From Posidonia oceanica (taxonomy: Eukaryota; Streptophyta; Magnoliopsida; Alismatales; Posidoniaceae): a stretch of 64,000 nt of DNA. The notes beneath the pieces were generated by a model that worked only from the letters and a program-made list of their open reading frames with translations, searched no databases and was not told the origin of the DNA. Made by a program: the position numbers and the translations under genes. The first letter of the stretch is position 1, and every line of letters starts with the position of its first letter. Below are positions 10,042 to 20,811 of this stretch, piece after piece. The stretch covers positions 128,621,001 through 128,685,000 of the forward strand of contig JAZBRS010000029.1 of assembly GCA_037176725.1 (NCBI GenBank). Reading direction: 5' to 3'.

Positions 10042-12987
10042 TGTAACGACCCGAGTCGCTACCAACAAATTCCAAAAGCCTAACAAATTAAAACTTAATT
10101 AATTACAACAATTACAATAAACTACTGGGCTAAACAACAAATATCTATACCAGGAACCTGCAGTGGACAGCTACGTGACTCCCACTATATGCACTAGAAC
10201 TCCGAACCAGTTAATCAGCTGCACCTACAACTGAAAACCACACAAAGCACACATGAGTGACCAGAAATCGTCACCCAGCACACACCTCACAAAAACCACG
10301 CGAGAAACCGGCATAAAAACCTCAAATACGGCACAACCGGTCAAAACCCCAAATCCGGGTCCACAATAAGCAATATAATCAATTAAAACACCCTTCCCAA
10401 AGCCAATATGCTAAAATCAGAAAAGACAGGTGTTTACAAAACAATCTCACAAACCACGGTCCACCAGCCCAAAAATCTCAGCACAACTCAAAGCCCTCCA
10501 ACTCCTCAGGCTATGAAAACACTCGGTCCACAGGCCAAAACAAGGTGGAAATACCTCGTAAACCAAAATCTCAATCAATATAACGGCCCACCGGTCCACA
10601 GCTCAAACCAAAACCACATGCCATAAATAGGCGGGAAAACATTAGGCCCGAATACGGCCCAAAACTCAGCAAAACCTCACACCATACATAGGTGGAAAAC
10701 ATCTGGCCCAATATGGCCCAAACACAGCAAAGCTCTAGGCCTAATACGGCCAGCAACAACCAAACACAGCCCCGCGGGCACAAAACCAAAACTGATCGTG
10801 TTGCCTGGCGCCAAGCAATCGACCTAGCCTCAAGCAGTAGCCAAGGACTCACCCTTACAGGTCACTGCATTGCCACGAACACCCGTCCTGTGGAGGAGCA
10901 TGTCCGTCCCGGCATCTCGTCACTAGAGACGCCTCAAAAGAGATCCCCACCTGGGAAAGCTACTCACCCCAACTGGGCGAGTTGTCCTCAATCAGGACAA
11001 ATCATAGGGCACGCCTAATATACGATGACCTCGGCTCAGTGCTCTGAACCATTAGAGGCTCCAACCCTTAGGCTCAGCCAGCACCAGTGCTCCGAACCAC
11101 TAGAGGTTCTAACCCCTAGGCTCAGCTAGCACCCAAAACCAGGTGAGTCCTAGTGCCCGTAACAACTAGGGTATCACGCCTAGCTATGCAGGAGTATCAT
11201 ACCTCCCGAGTCGCTGCTACGATACCACTAGGTACGACCAGCACCCCGATCCCTAGAGCCTCAACCCAGGCTAAGTGTGCGACACACCAGGAATGCCGTC
11301 GCATCCCCAGGTCTAGCCAACACAACTCCCAGGTTTTCGGCCACGGAAAACCTTGGCAAAATCAGTTGCAAACTATTCATGTTTTTCCTCAAAAATCTCT
11401 TTGAAAACATTTGATAAAATCATGGGCTAAAGCACAATATGCCCCAAGACCCATCATAAAAACCACATTGGAAAACAAGCATGGGAGAGCAACCCAGACC
11501 AAAATCGATAGACCGAAAATCCCACCAGTTGACCGAAAATCTCTGATTCGGTGGAACCAAATCCACCGGTCGACCGGTCCGACACAGGAATCGGCAGACC
11601 GATATCCCATCGGTTGACCGAAAATTCCTGATTCGGTGGAACCCAATCCACCGGTCAGACCAATCGAACCCTGAAAATGGCAAACCGATCGATTTCGATC
11701 AACCGAATTTAGGTTCTGGTCTAGATCTGACAGAGAAACGGGAGACCGGTATGGACCGGTATCCCGGTTTCCTCCAGAAATCGGCATACCATTCGAAAAA
11801 CGGCATGCCGAACCAGAGCTGGGCAGAAAACTTATAAACACCACTCAAATCCCAAAACACCCAAATAAAGCTCTAAAACTAGCATGCCATATACCGAAGT
11901 CTCCAGAATTCAATAAGGAATGCAACTATACACACATTATGGCATTCTGAGGCATACAACACAAGAAAACACCGAAAAATCCACATTCAAGTCATTTTCT
12001 ACCAAAAACTCAAATACTATCAAAACCATGCCAAATCAAGCATGTAATATATGAAAACGAGCGTCTTTGCTCGAGCAACACAACATATCACATTCACCTC
12101 AATCTGAGGCACAAAATGCCAGAATTCACGGGAAATCCATATATAAGCATTTAAGCTACTTGGGCATAAATCCGGCCAAAAACCACATAAAATCCCAAAA
12201 ATCACCAAATCACTACCATAGCATATAATCATGGCAATGAATGAATGCATGCATATAAATTTCTAAACATTTAAGCTACTACGGCGAGACGTGTACCTTG
12301 AGACAGAGGGATAACCTCCATCCTCCGGCGATCTACACGCAACTCCGAGCTCCATGTGCCGCTCTCGGACTCGCCGCTCCATTGAGACGACGACCGGAGC
12401 TTGCCGCACCACCGCCGGCCACCACCACGCACCGGCCACCACCGACAGCCACCACAGGAGAGGAGGAAGAAGAAGAGGAGGAAGGGGAGGGAAGGAGGGA
12501 ATGGAGGAGGAGAGAGTGGAGGGAGGAGGAGATGAAGATGGAGAGAGGGAGGGGAGGAGGAGCTTGCTGCGCCGGCCAAGCTAGGGCACGGGTGCGGGGA
12601 AGGAGGGAGGAGGGGGAATGGGTGCGGAAGAGGGCACGTGCAGGTGGGGGAGAGGGAGGTACGCGTGAGGGGGAGGGGAGGACACGCATGAGGGGGAAGG
12701 GGAGAGAGAGGGAGAGAGAGAGGGGGAAAGCGAGAGAGAGAGAGGGAGAGAGAGAGAGAGAGAAAGGGAGAGAAAGAGAGAGAGAAAGCCAGGGACCAGA
12801 CCACAATCTATCCCACCAACCACCACAAGTGGGTCCACAACAAAACACAGGTGGAGACCTAGACAAACTACAGATGGGGCCCACAACAAAATACGAGTGG
12901 GGCCCGTAAGGCCAGTAACACCCGACTGCAGCGAAGGAATTCATTAAAAAGCATAATTACAAGGGAAATGAATTCCTAAGTGTTACA
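10042..12987 (-). repeat. Tek 3' LTR (left copy)
   Basis: It runs from TGTAACGACC to GTGTTACA on the plus strand. It contains two adjacent copies of an ATCGGCAGACCGAT/TTCGGTGGAACC block at about 11505-11660, where the right LTR has lost about 40 bp, and a duplicated 55-bp block near 11034-11131. A long GA-rich stretch (about 12470-12790) is CT-rich in the element's sense. The LTR ORFs, including the 203-aa ones at 12298-12944, come from this low-complexity DNA. Confidence 0.95.
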
Positions 12988-13009
12988 TCATAAACACCTA
13001 AGAAGGAAT

Positions 13010-13239
13010 TTCACCCTCGAAATCAATGGTAGGTGAGAAGGTGTGGGTACCGAGCAAGGATGTCATCTTCACGCTCCCAAGTGGCCTCTTCTGCTCCATG
13101 ATGCTACCATCTCACAAGAACCAGCGAAATCACCTTATTCCGCAACACCTATTCTCTATGATCAACAATCTAAACAGCCTCCTCAACATAGGAGAGATCT
13201 TCTTGGAGCACCTCTGGTTGAACAGGGATCACCTGTGAA
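13010..13239 (-). pseudogene. Tek chromodomain remnant
   Basis: After the integrase tail the minus strand reads, across stops and a frame change, VLRNKVI, LVLVRW and then EEATWEREDDILARYPHLL, the typical C-terminal chromodomain of Tekay/Del chromoviruses. Such domains are known to guide integration to heterochromatin. The PPT expected next to the LTR is poor (GGTGTTTATGA instead of a purine run). Confidence 0.8.
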
Positions 13240-14575
13240 ACTCAGCTAGACACTTCCTCAGAATGGAGACGTGGAACACACTGTGCACTGCCGACAGCTT
13301 TGGTGGTAGGGCCAATCTATAGGCTACTTCACCAACCCTCTGCGTGATTTGGTACGGACAAATATAGCAGGGACTTAGCTTCCCACGCTTGCCAAACCTC
13401 GTCATGCCTTTGGTCGGTGAAACTTTCAAGAACACAAAGTCTCCCACAAGGAACTCCAGTAGTCTCCGCCTCTGGTCAGCATAACTCTTCTGCCGACTCT
13501 GTGCAGTCAGAAGCCTTCTGCAGATCAAGTCCACCTTGTCCGCATACTGCTGCACAATCTCAGGACCAAGAAGCTGCCGCTCTCCTACCTCGCTCCAGCA
13601 AACCGGGGATCTGCAGGGCCTACCATACAGAGCCTTGTATGGTGCCATCCCGATGCTAAAGTGGTTGCTATTGTTGTATGCAAACTCAACCAATGGCAGG
13701 TGGTCCTCCCAACTTCCTTGTAAGTCCGAGGCACAAGCTCTCAACATATCCTCCAGAGTCTGGATAGTCCTCTCTGTCTGACCATCCGTTTAAGGGTGGA
13801 ATGCTGTACAGAAATTGAGCACTGTGCCAAAAGCTTCCTGCAGAGTCCTCTAGAACCTTGAGGTAAACCACGTGTCTCTATCAGACACTATGCATACAGG
13901 ATCACCATGCAGCTGAACGATCTCCGATACGTACAGTTTTGCCAACCGCCGTAAAGGGAGATTCACCCGGATAGCAAGAAAATGAGCTGACTTGGTTAGC
14001 CGATCAGCGATCACCCACACGGTGTTGTTCCTCCTCATGGTACGTGGCAACCCAGTCACAAAATTCATAGTGATGTGTTTCCATTTCCATTTCGGTATGC
14101 TCAACGGCTGTAGAGTTCCACTAGGTCTCCGATGCTCTACCTTGACTAGCTGGTAGGTTGCACACCTTGCCACATAGTCAGCAACTTCTCTCTTCATGCC
14201 AGCCCACCAAAAATTCCGCTTCAGATCCCAGTACATCTTCGTGGATCCTGGGTGGACAGTGTACTTGGATCGATGGGCTTCATCCAGTAGCCTCCGCCTG
14301 GCTTCCTCGTATTGGGGCACATATAGGTGCTGATTAAACCTCAATTCCCCACGTACACTGAGAGAAAAGTCTAGCGCTTCCCCAGCGCGCAACCACTCAA
14401 TTGTCGCCTGAAAGAAGGGGTCTGTCTGCTGACCGGCAATAATGAACTCCACTAGCTTGGGACGAATAGACAAGCATGTCATGTAGGCACTGCCTGCTCC
14501 CCGATGTAGTCTCTTGAGTCCACAGTCAACCAGATCCTCCAGCATGGTCCATTCCTTGACCATCAGGCTCGCCAT
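13240..14575 (-). pseudogene. Tek integrase, catalytic residue changed
   Basis: Integrase inserts the cDNA into the host. The N-terminal zinc site is damaged: CATYQ replaces C-X2-C. At the first catalytic aspartate the codon at 14065-14063 reads AAT, giving MNFVTGLP instead of the usual MDFVTGLP. The second aspartate (VSDRD, near 13885) is kept, and the catalytic Glu segment (DGQTER) is readable near 13785 after a stop and a frame change. The C-terminal part (13747-13229) is an intact 172-aa frame ending LPPKLSAVHSVFHVSILRK. The enzyme is dead. Confidence 0.85.
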
Positions 14576-14960
14576 GACGTGCGTACGCCGGCTCAGAGCA
14601 TTGGCGCCACGTTGGCCTTCCTAGGGTGGTAGGACAAACTAAAATCATAGTCCTTGAGGTATTCCACCCACCTCCGTTGCCGCATGTTGAGGTCCTTTTG
14701 AATAAATATATACTTCAGACTCTTGTGATCCGTGTAGACCTCGAACTGCTCCCCATACAGGTTGTGTTGCCAAAGCTTCAGTGTGAACACCACGGTAGCC
14801 ATCTCTAGATCATGGGTAGGGTAGTTCTTCTCATGGTCCTTCAGCTGACAGGAGACATAAGCCACCACACTGTCACGCTGCATCAGAACACTACCCAAAC
14901 CAACCACTGGCATCACTATAAACAGTGAAGCCACCACTACCAGAAGGTAAAGTCAAAACA
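14560..14960 (-). pseudogene. Tek RNase H
   Basis: The catalytic segments YSDAS (near 14945), DLEMATVVF (near 14815) and [12 protein letters not shown] (near 14740-14705) are all present. A frameshift near 14900-14935 separates the first from the rest. The domain follows RT directly, as in other gypsy elements. Confidence 0.85.
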
Positions 14961-14999
14961 GGGGCAGAGGTCAGACGAGCCTTCAACTTGTAGAAACTC

Positions 15000-15830
15000 G
15001 CCTCACAGTCATGGTCCCAGATGAACAGAATTCCCTGTCTGGTCAGAGCTGTCAGGGATGAAGCAATAGAAGAGAAATCCCTGATAAACCTCCTGTAGTA
15101 ACCTACCAGTCCCAGGAAACTTCTGATCTCAGTCATATTCCTAGGTCTCTGCCAATTGCTAACTGCCTCAACCTTGGCAGGATCAACTCTGACGCCGTCT
15201 CTAGAGATAAGGTGGCCAAGGAACATAACCTCCCTCAACCAGAACTCACACTTGGAGAACTTGGCGTACAACTGGTGCTGTCTCAGAACATCCAGCACCG
15301 CCCTCAGATGTTGGGCATGAGCTTCCTCCTCTGAAGAGTAGACCAAGATATCATCTACAAAGACCACCACAAACTGGTCCAAGAAAGGCCTGAAGATCCG
15401 GTTCATCAATTCCATGAATGCAGTAGGGGCGTTGGTTAAGCCGAATGGCATAACCGTAAACTCATAATGGCCATACCGCGTCCGGAAGGCAGTCTTCTGA
15501 ATGTCTGAATCATGGATCCTCAACTGGTGATATCCTGATCTCAGATCAATCTTCGAGAAGATGGAAGCAGACTGCAACTGGTCAAACAGATCTTCAATGT
15601 AGGGCAAGGGATACTTGTTCTTCACTGTAATCTGGTTCAACATCCGGTAGTCTACACACAATCGGAGCGAACCATCCTTCTTACGAACGAACAAGACAGG
15701 CACTCCCCACGGAGACACACTTGGCCTGATGAACCCCTTGTCCAGCAACTCCTGCAGCTGGGCCTTGAGCTCTCACAACTCAGCTAGTGCCATCCAATAA
15801 GGATTCTTCGCAACAGCACCACTACCCGGA
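15000..15830 (-). pseudogene. Tek reverse transcriptase
   Basis: The RT core is largely intact from 15748 downwards: [48 protein letters not shown] and the catalytic FVDDIL near 15364-15344 with both aspartates kept. A TGA near 15770 separates it from the preceding MALAEL segment. Related elements have an arginine codon there as I recall, which suggests a CpG transition. Confidence 0.9.
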
Positions 15831-16019
15831 GTCAGCTCAATAAAGAACTCTACTTCCCTGTGAGGTGGCATGCCAGGCAGATCATCAGGAAAAACGTCAG
15901 GATATTCACACACAACAGATATGTTGTGAACACCCGACTTCGGAGGAGTAGAGGTTACCACACTAGCAAGGTACCCCACACGACCTTGAGTCAAAGACTT
16001 GTAAGCCTTCATAGCAGAA

Positions 16020-16440
16020 ATCACAAGCTTAGGCTCACCCTGGCGCGCACCTTACACAAAGAAGGAACCAGCCCCAGTAGCTCTAAAGAAAATCCTCCTA
16101 CGAGCACAGTAGATCAAAGCAGAATGTTGGCTCAGCCAGTCCATGCCTAAGATGACATCATACTCATTCATACCCATGAGAATGAGAGTGGCATCGAATT
16201 CTCAGCCATTCAGCTCTAGATCGACAGAAGGTAGATACCTCCATGCCAAACTGTGCTCACCCAGCAGCGTTACCACCTCCAGGTGGAAAGCTAACTTGGT
16301 TGGTACATCATCCAGCTCCGCCGCAAAAGACTCAGAGACAAAAGAGAACGTGCTCCCTGAGTCAAACAGAACTTTGGCCATTCAGCTCGCCACAAGATAA
16401 GAACCTAAGGCCAAAGCACAACCAACAACATCTCCAATTA
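16020..16440 (-). pseudogene. Tek aspartic protease
   Basis: The active-site motif VLFDSGSTFSFVS is read near 16375-16340, followed by YLPSVDLEL and MNEYDVILGMDWL near 16180-16150, the usual protease C-terminal motif of chromoviruses. Stops lie before the active-site segment and after VDLELNG. It would cleave the gag-pol polyprotein. Confidence 0.8.
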
Positions 16441-16471
16441 AACAATAAGGTTCATATTACAGGGGGAAAGA

Positions 16472-16502
<31 letters not shown>

Positions 16503-16539
16503 GGTCACACCACCCAAAGGAAACTACGGGGACTTACCC

Positions 16540-17711
16540 TCTATAACATTACTAGAGGGCCCACAGTCGGGAGTTGAAATGGTGAACACACGCCCCCGGG
16601 TCGACTGCTGTGGCACAGTCCCCGCTCTCTTGGGAGGATCCAGACACATCCTCTACACATGTCCCGGTCTCCCACAGTTGTAGCACAACACTCCGCTCTG
16701 ATTCGTCGTCTGCTGTGCTCGAGGGCAGTGCGCTGCAAAGTGACCCGTCTGGCCACACTGGAAACACTAGGCGCTACCCTGTCCACTTGAAGCAGCCTGA
16801 CTCAGACCGGTGCTATCAACTCCTGCAAAGCTGTGCCGAGCGCTGGAGGTAGGGCCAGCACCACCATCTCGAGCAAAACTACGCCGGGCACTAGAACCAC
16901 TGCCAGATCTGTCCTTCTTTCTCTTCCCTGGGCTACTCATGCCACTGGAACTCGGTGGACTAGAGACAGAGAATCGGGAAGTGAAGGTCATCTTGGCCTT
17001 CCCCTTGGAGTGACCGCTCACATACTGGTTGTACTCCTCTTCAAAGCGGGAAGTCATCTGGACCACCTCAGCTACCATCGTGCATCGGCAGCCCATCACC
17101 TTCACCCTCAAACTGGGTTGAAGGCCTTCCAGAAATCTCTTTGCTCGCCTTTCCTTAGAATCAAAGGCTTGGGCGAACCTCTCCAACCGGGCAAAAGGGG
17201 TTTCATACTCAGCCACAGACATCTTGCCTTGTTGCAGACTCTGGAACTCTCGGTTGAATCGGCTCCTCACCTGGCTCAAGAAGTACTTCTCATGAAATGC
17301 AGTCTCGAAGTCCTTCCACTTGATGTCAACCGTTATAGAATCTAAGAACTTCAGCCGCCTTGTGGCTCTCCACCACTTATCGGCATCGCCTTCGAGCTGA
17401 AAGGCAGCCAACCGCACCCAGTACTTAGCCGGGTACGTCAAACTATCCAACAACTTCTTAATCCTTCACAGCCATGCCTCGCTCTCCTCAGGAGTACCAG
17501 TATCCTTGAATGTCAGTGGGTGGAGCTTGCTCAATTGGCGTAGCCACGGATCTCCCTCAGACGCTTTACCAGAGCCACTCTTGCCAAACGCACGAGAGAT
17601 CCCGCACATCCAACCTCGCAACTCCGTCCGCACGCCTTGCCAACCACTCTCTTCTCAAGAGCTAGGTTCCTCAGCAGGGGCCTTGTCCTTCCGACGGCCA
17701 CGGCGAGACAT
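16540..17711 (-). pseudogene. Tek gag with two zinc knuckles
   Basis: This is the capsid/nucleocapsid precursor. The likely start is the ATG at 17711 (MSRRGRRKDKAP). The capsid core includes WVRLAAFQLEGDADKWW near 17430-17380 and FEKYF-like FHEKYFLSQVR near 17290-17260. A Ser/Gly/Arg-rich region follows, then two CCHC knuckles, CFQCGQTGHFAAHC and CYNCGRPGH...C, between about 16765 and 16645. Stops interrupt the N-terminal part (near 17656 and 17467) and the knuckle region, so no full protein can be made. Confidence 0.85.
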
Positions 17712-17870
17712 GCTGAACCGTGAGAGAAACAACAAAATCCTGCACCACAGTCAATAAGACAAGCAACAATATATGCCAAAACAACAGGTGCAGACTCGAT
17801 CATGATATGCAATTTCCTAAGGAGTCACTAGACTGACCACTCCTAGGCTAGTGCAACCTGCTGAACCTGG
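17712..17870 (-). other. Tek short leader between PBS and gag
   Basis: About 160 bases separate the PBS from the gag ATG at 17711. I see no ORF or structure in it. Confidence 0.5.
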
Positions 17871-17882
17871 GCTTTGATACCA
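17871..17882 (-). other. Tek primer-binding site (initiator tRNA-Met)
   Basis: On the minus strand TGGTATCAAAGC lies four bases inside the right LTR. This is the common plant initiator-Met PBS (TGGTATCAGAGC) with one change. It fixes the element's orientation. Confidence 0.9.
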
Positions 17883-17886
17883 ATTT

Positions 17887-20781
17887 TGTAACGACCCGAG
17901 TCGCTACCAACAAATTCCAAAAGCCCAACAAATCAAAACTTAATTAATTACAACAATTACAATAAACTACTGGGCCAAACAACAAAGATCTATGCCAGGA
18001 ACCTGCAGTGGACAGCTACGTGACTCTCACTATATGCACTAGAACTTCGAACCAGCTAATCATCTGCACCTGTAACTGAAAACCACACAACGCATACGTG
18101 AGTGACTAGAAATCGTCACCCAGCACACACCTCACAAAAACCACGCGAGAAACCAACATAAAAACCTCAAATATGGCACAACCGGTCAAAACCCTAAATC
18201 TGAGTCCACAAGAAGCAATATAATAAATTAAACACCCTTCCCAAAGCCAATATGCTAAAACTGGGAAAGACAGGTGTTTACAAAACAATCTCACAAACCA
18301 CGGCCCACTGGCCTAAAAATCTCAGTACAACTCAAAGCCCTCCAACCCTTCAGGCTGGGAAAACACTTGGCCCATCGGCCAAAACAAGGTGGAAATACCT
18401 CGTAAACCAAAATCTCAATCAATATAATGGCCCACCGGCCCACAGCTCAAACCAAAACCACACACCATAAATAGGCGGTAAAACATTAGGCCCGAATACG
18501 GCCCAAAACTCAGCAAAACCTCACGCCATACATAGGCAGAAAACATCTGGCGCAATATGGCCCAAACACAGCAAAGCTCTAGGCCTAATACAGCCAGCAA
18601 CAACCAAACACAGCCCCACAGGTACAAAACCACAACTGATCGTGTTGCCTGGTGCCAAGCAACCGACCTAGCCTCAAGCAGTAGCCAGGGACTCACCCCT
18701 GCAGCTCACTGCACTGCCACGAACACCCGCCCTGTGGAGGAGCGTGTCCGTCCCAGCATCTCGTCACTAGAGATGCCTCAAAAGCGATCCCCACCTGGGA
18801 AAGCTACTCACCCCAACTGGGCGAGTTGTCCTCAATCAGGACAAACCATAGGGCACACCTAATATACGATGACCTCGGCTCAGTGCTCCGAACCACTAGA
18901 GGCTCGAACCTTTAGGTTCAGCCAGCACCAGTGCTCCAAACCACTAGAGGTTCCAACCCCTAGGCTCAGCTAGCACCCAAAACCAGGCGAGTCCCGGTGC
19001 CCGTAACAACTAGGGTATCATGCCCAACTTCGCAGGAGTATCATACCTCCCGAGTCCACTGCTACGATACCGCTAGGTACGGCTGGTACCCCGACCCCCA
19101 AAGCCTCAACCTAGGCAAAGTGTGCGACACACCAAGAATGCCGTCGCATCCTCGGGTCCAACCAACACAACTCCCAGGTTTTAGGCCATGGAAAACCTTG
19201 GCAAAATCATTTGCAAACCATTCATGTTTTTCCTCAAAAATCTCTTTGAGAACATTTATTAAAATCATGGGCTAAAGCACAATATGCCCCAAGACCCACC
19301 ACAAAAACCACATCGGAAAACAAGCCTGGGAGAGCAACCTAGGCCAAAATCGGCAGATCGAAAATCCCACCGGTCGACCGGTCCGACACAGGAATCGGCA
19401 GACCGATATCCCATCAGTCGATCGAAAATCCCTAATTCGGTGGAACCAAATCCACCAGTCGAACAGATCGAACCCTGAAAATGGCAGACCGATCGATTTC
19501 AGTCGACTGAATTCAGGTTTTGGTCTAGACTTGACAGAGAAACGGGAGACCGGTATGGATCGGTATCCTAGTTTCCTCTAGAAATCGGCATACCATTCGA
19601 AAAACGGCGTGCCGAACCAGAGTAGGGTAGAAAACTTATAAACGCCACTCAAATCCCAAAACACCCGAATAAAACTCTAAAACTAGCATGCCATATACCA
19701 AAATCTCCGGAATTCAATAAGGAATACAACCATACACACATTATGGCATTCCGAGGCATACAACACAAGAAAACACCGGAAAACCCACATTCAAGTCATT
19801 TTCTACCAAAAACTCAAATACTATCAAAACCATGCCAAATCAAGCATGCAATATATGAGAACGAGCGTCTCTGGTCGAGCAACACAACCATATCACATTC
19901 ACTTCAATCTGAGGCACAAAACGCCAGAATTCACCGGAAATCCATATATAAGTATTTAAGTTACTCAGGCCATAAATCCGGCCAAAAACCACATAAAATC
20001 CTAAAAATCACCAAATCACTACCATAGCATATAATCATGGCAATGAATGCATGCATATAAATTTCTAAACATTTAAGCTACTACGGCGAGGCTTGTACCT
20101 TGGGACAGAGGGACAACCTCTGTCCTCCGGTGATCCACACGCAACTCCGAGCTCCACGCACCGCTCTCGGGCTCGCCACTCCACTGGGACGACGACCGAA
20201 GCTCGCCGAACCACCGTCGGCCGCCACCACGCACTGGCCACCATCGACAGCCACCACAGGAGAGGAGGAAGAAGAAGAGGAGGAAAGGGAGGGAAGGGGG
20301 AATGGAGGAGGAGAGAGTGGAGGGAGGAGGAGATGAAGATAGAGAGAGGGAGGGGAGGAGGAGCTTGCTGCGTTGGCCAAGCTAGGGCACGGGCGCGGGG
20401 AAGGAGGGAGGAGGGGGAACGAGTGGGGGAGAGGGCATGAGTGGGTGGGGGAGAGGGAGGCACGCGTGAGGGGGAGGGGAGGACATGCGTGAGGGGGAGG
20501 GGGAGAGAGAGGGAGAGAGAGGGGAAAAGATAGAGAGAGAGAGGGAGAGAGAGAGAAAGGGAGAGAAAGAGAGAGAGAAAGCCAGGGACTAGACCACAAT
20601 CTGTCCCACCAACCACCACAAGTGGGGTCAACAACAAAACACAGATGGAGACCCACACAAACCACAGATGGGGCTCACAACAAAATACAAGTGGGGCCCG
20701 TAAGGCCAGTAACACCCGACTGTAGTCAAGGAATTCATTAAAAAGCATAATTACAAGGGAAATGAATTTCCGAGTGTTACA
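17887..20781 (-). repeat. Tek 5' LTR (right copy)
   Basis: It is the same LTR as 10042-12987, with TGTAACGACC at 17887 and GTGTTACA ending at 20781. The GA-rich tract lies at about 20265-20580. Transcription of the element would start in this copy and run leftwards. Confidence 0.95.
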
Positions 20782-20811
20782 CTATTAAATCGGGAGATGA
20801 GGAAAATCGAG
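20782..20811 (-). repeat. Fragment X, right part
   Basis: CTATT (20782-20786) is Tek's right target-site duplication. AAATCGGGAGATGAGG then continues X exactly as in other reverse Tat LTRs (compare 45048-45065). It ends at TCGAG (20807-20811), immediately before TatB, which is the expected left half of TatB's own duplication. Confidence 0.8.

Larger units (their letters stand above)
10042..20781 (-). mobile_element. Tek, Tekay/Del-type chromovirus, both LTRs present
   Basis: This is the only element here with both ends visible: 10,740 bp, flanked on both sides by CTATT, with LTRs TGTAACGACC...GTGTTACA of about 2.9 kb. On the minus strand the order is 5' LTR (right), initiator-Met PBS, gag with two zinc knuckles, protease, RT, RNase H, integrase, chromodomain remnant and 3' LTR (left). 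It is inserted in fragment X. All coding parts carry stops or frameshifts, so it is not autonomous now. By eye I count about 14 differences in the first 235 aligned LTR bases, so it is not a recent insertion. Confidence 0.95.

Noticed and set aside
12298..12944. 203-aa ORFs on both strands in the Tek LTR
   Set aside because: They lie in GA/CT-rich low-complexity DNA; the right LTR copy (20065-20748) has different frames and lengths.
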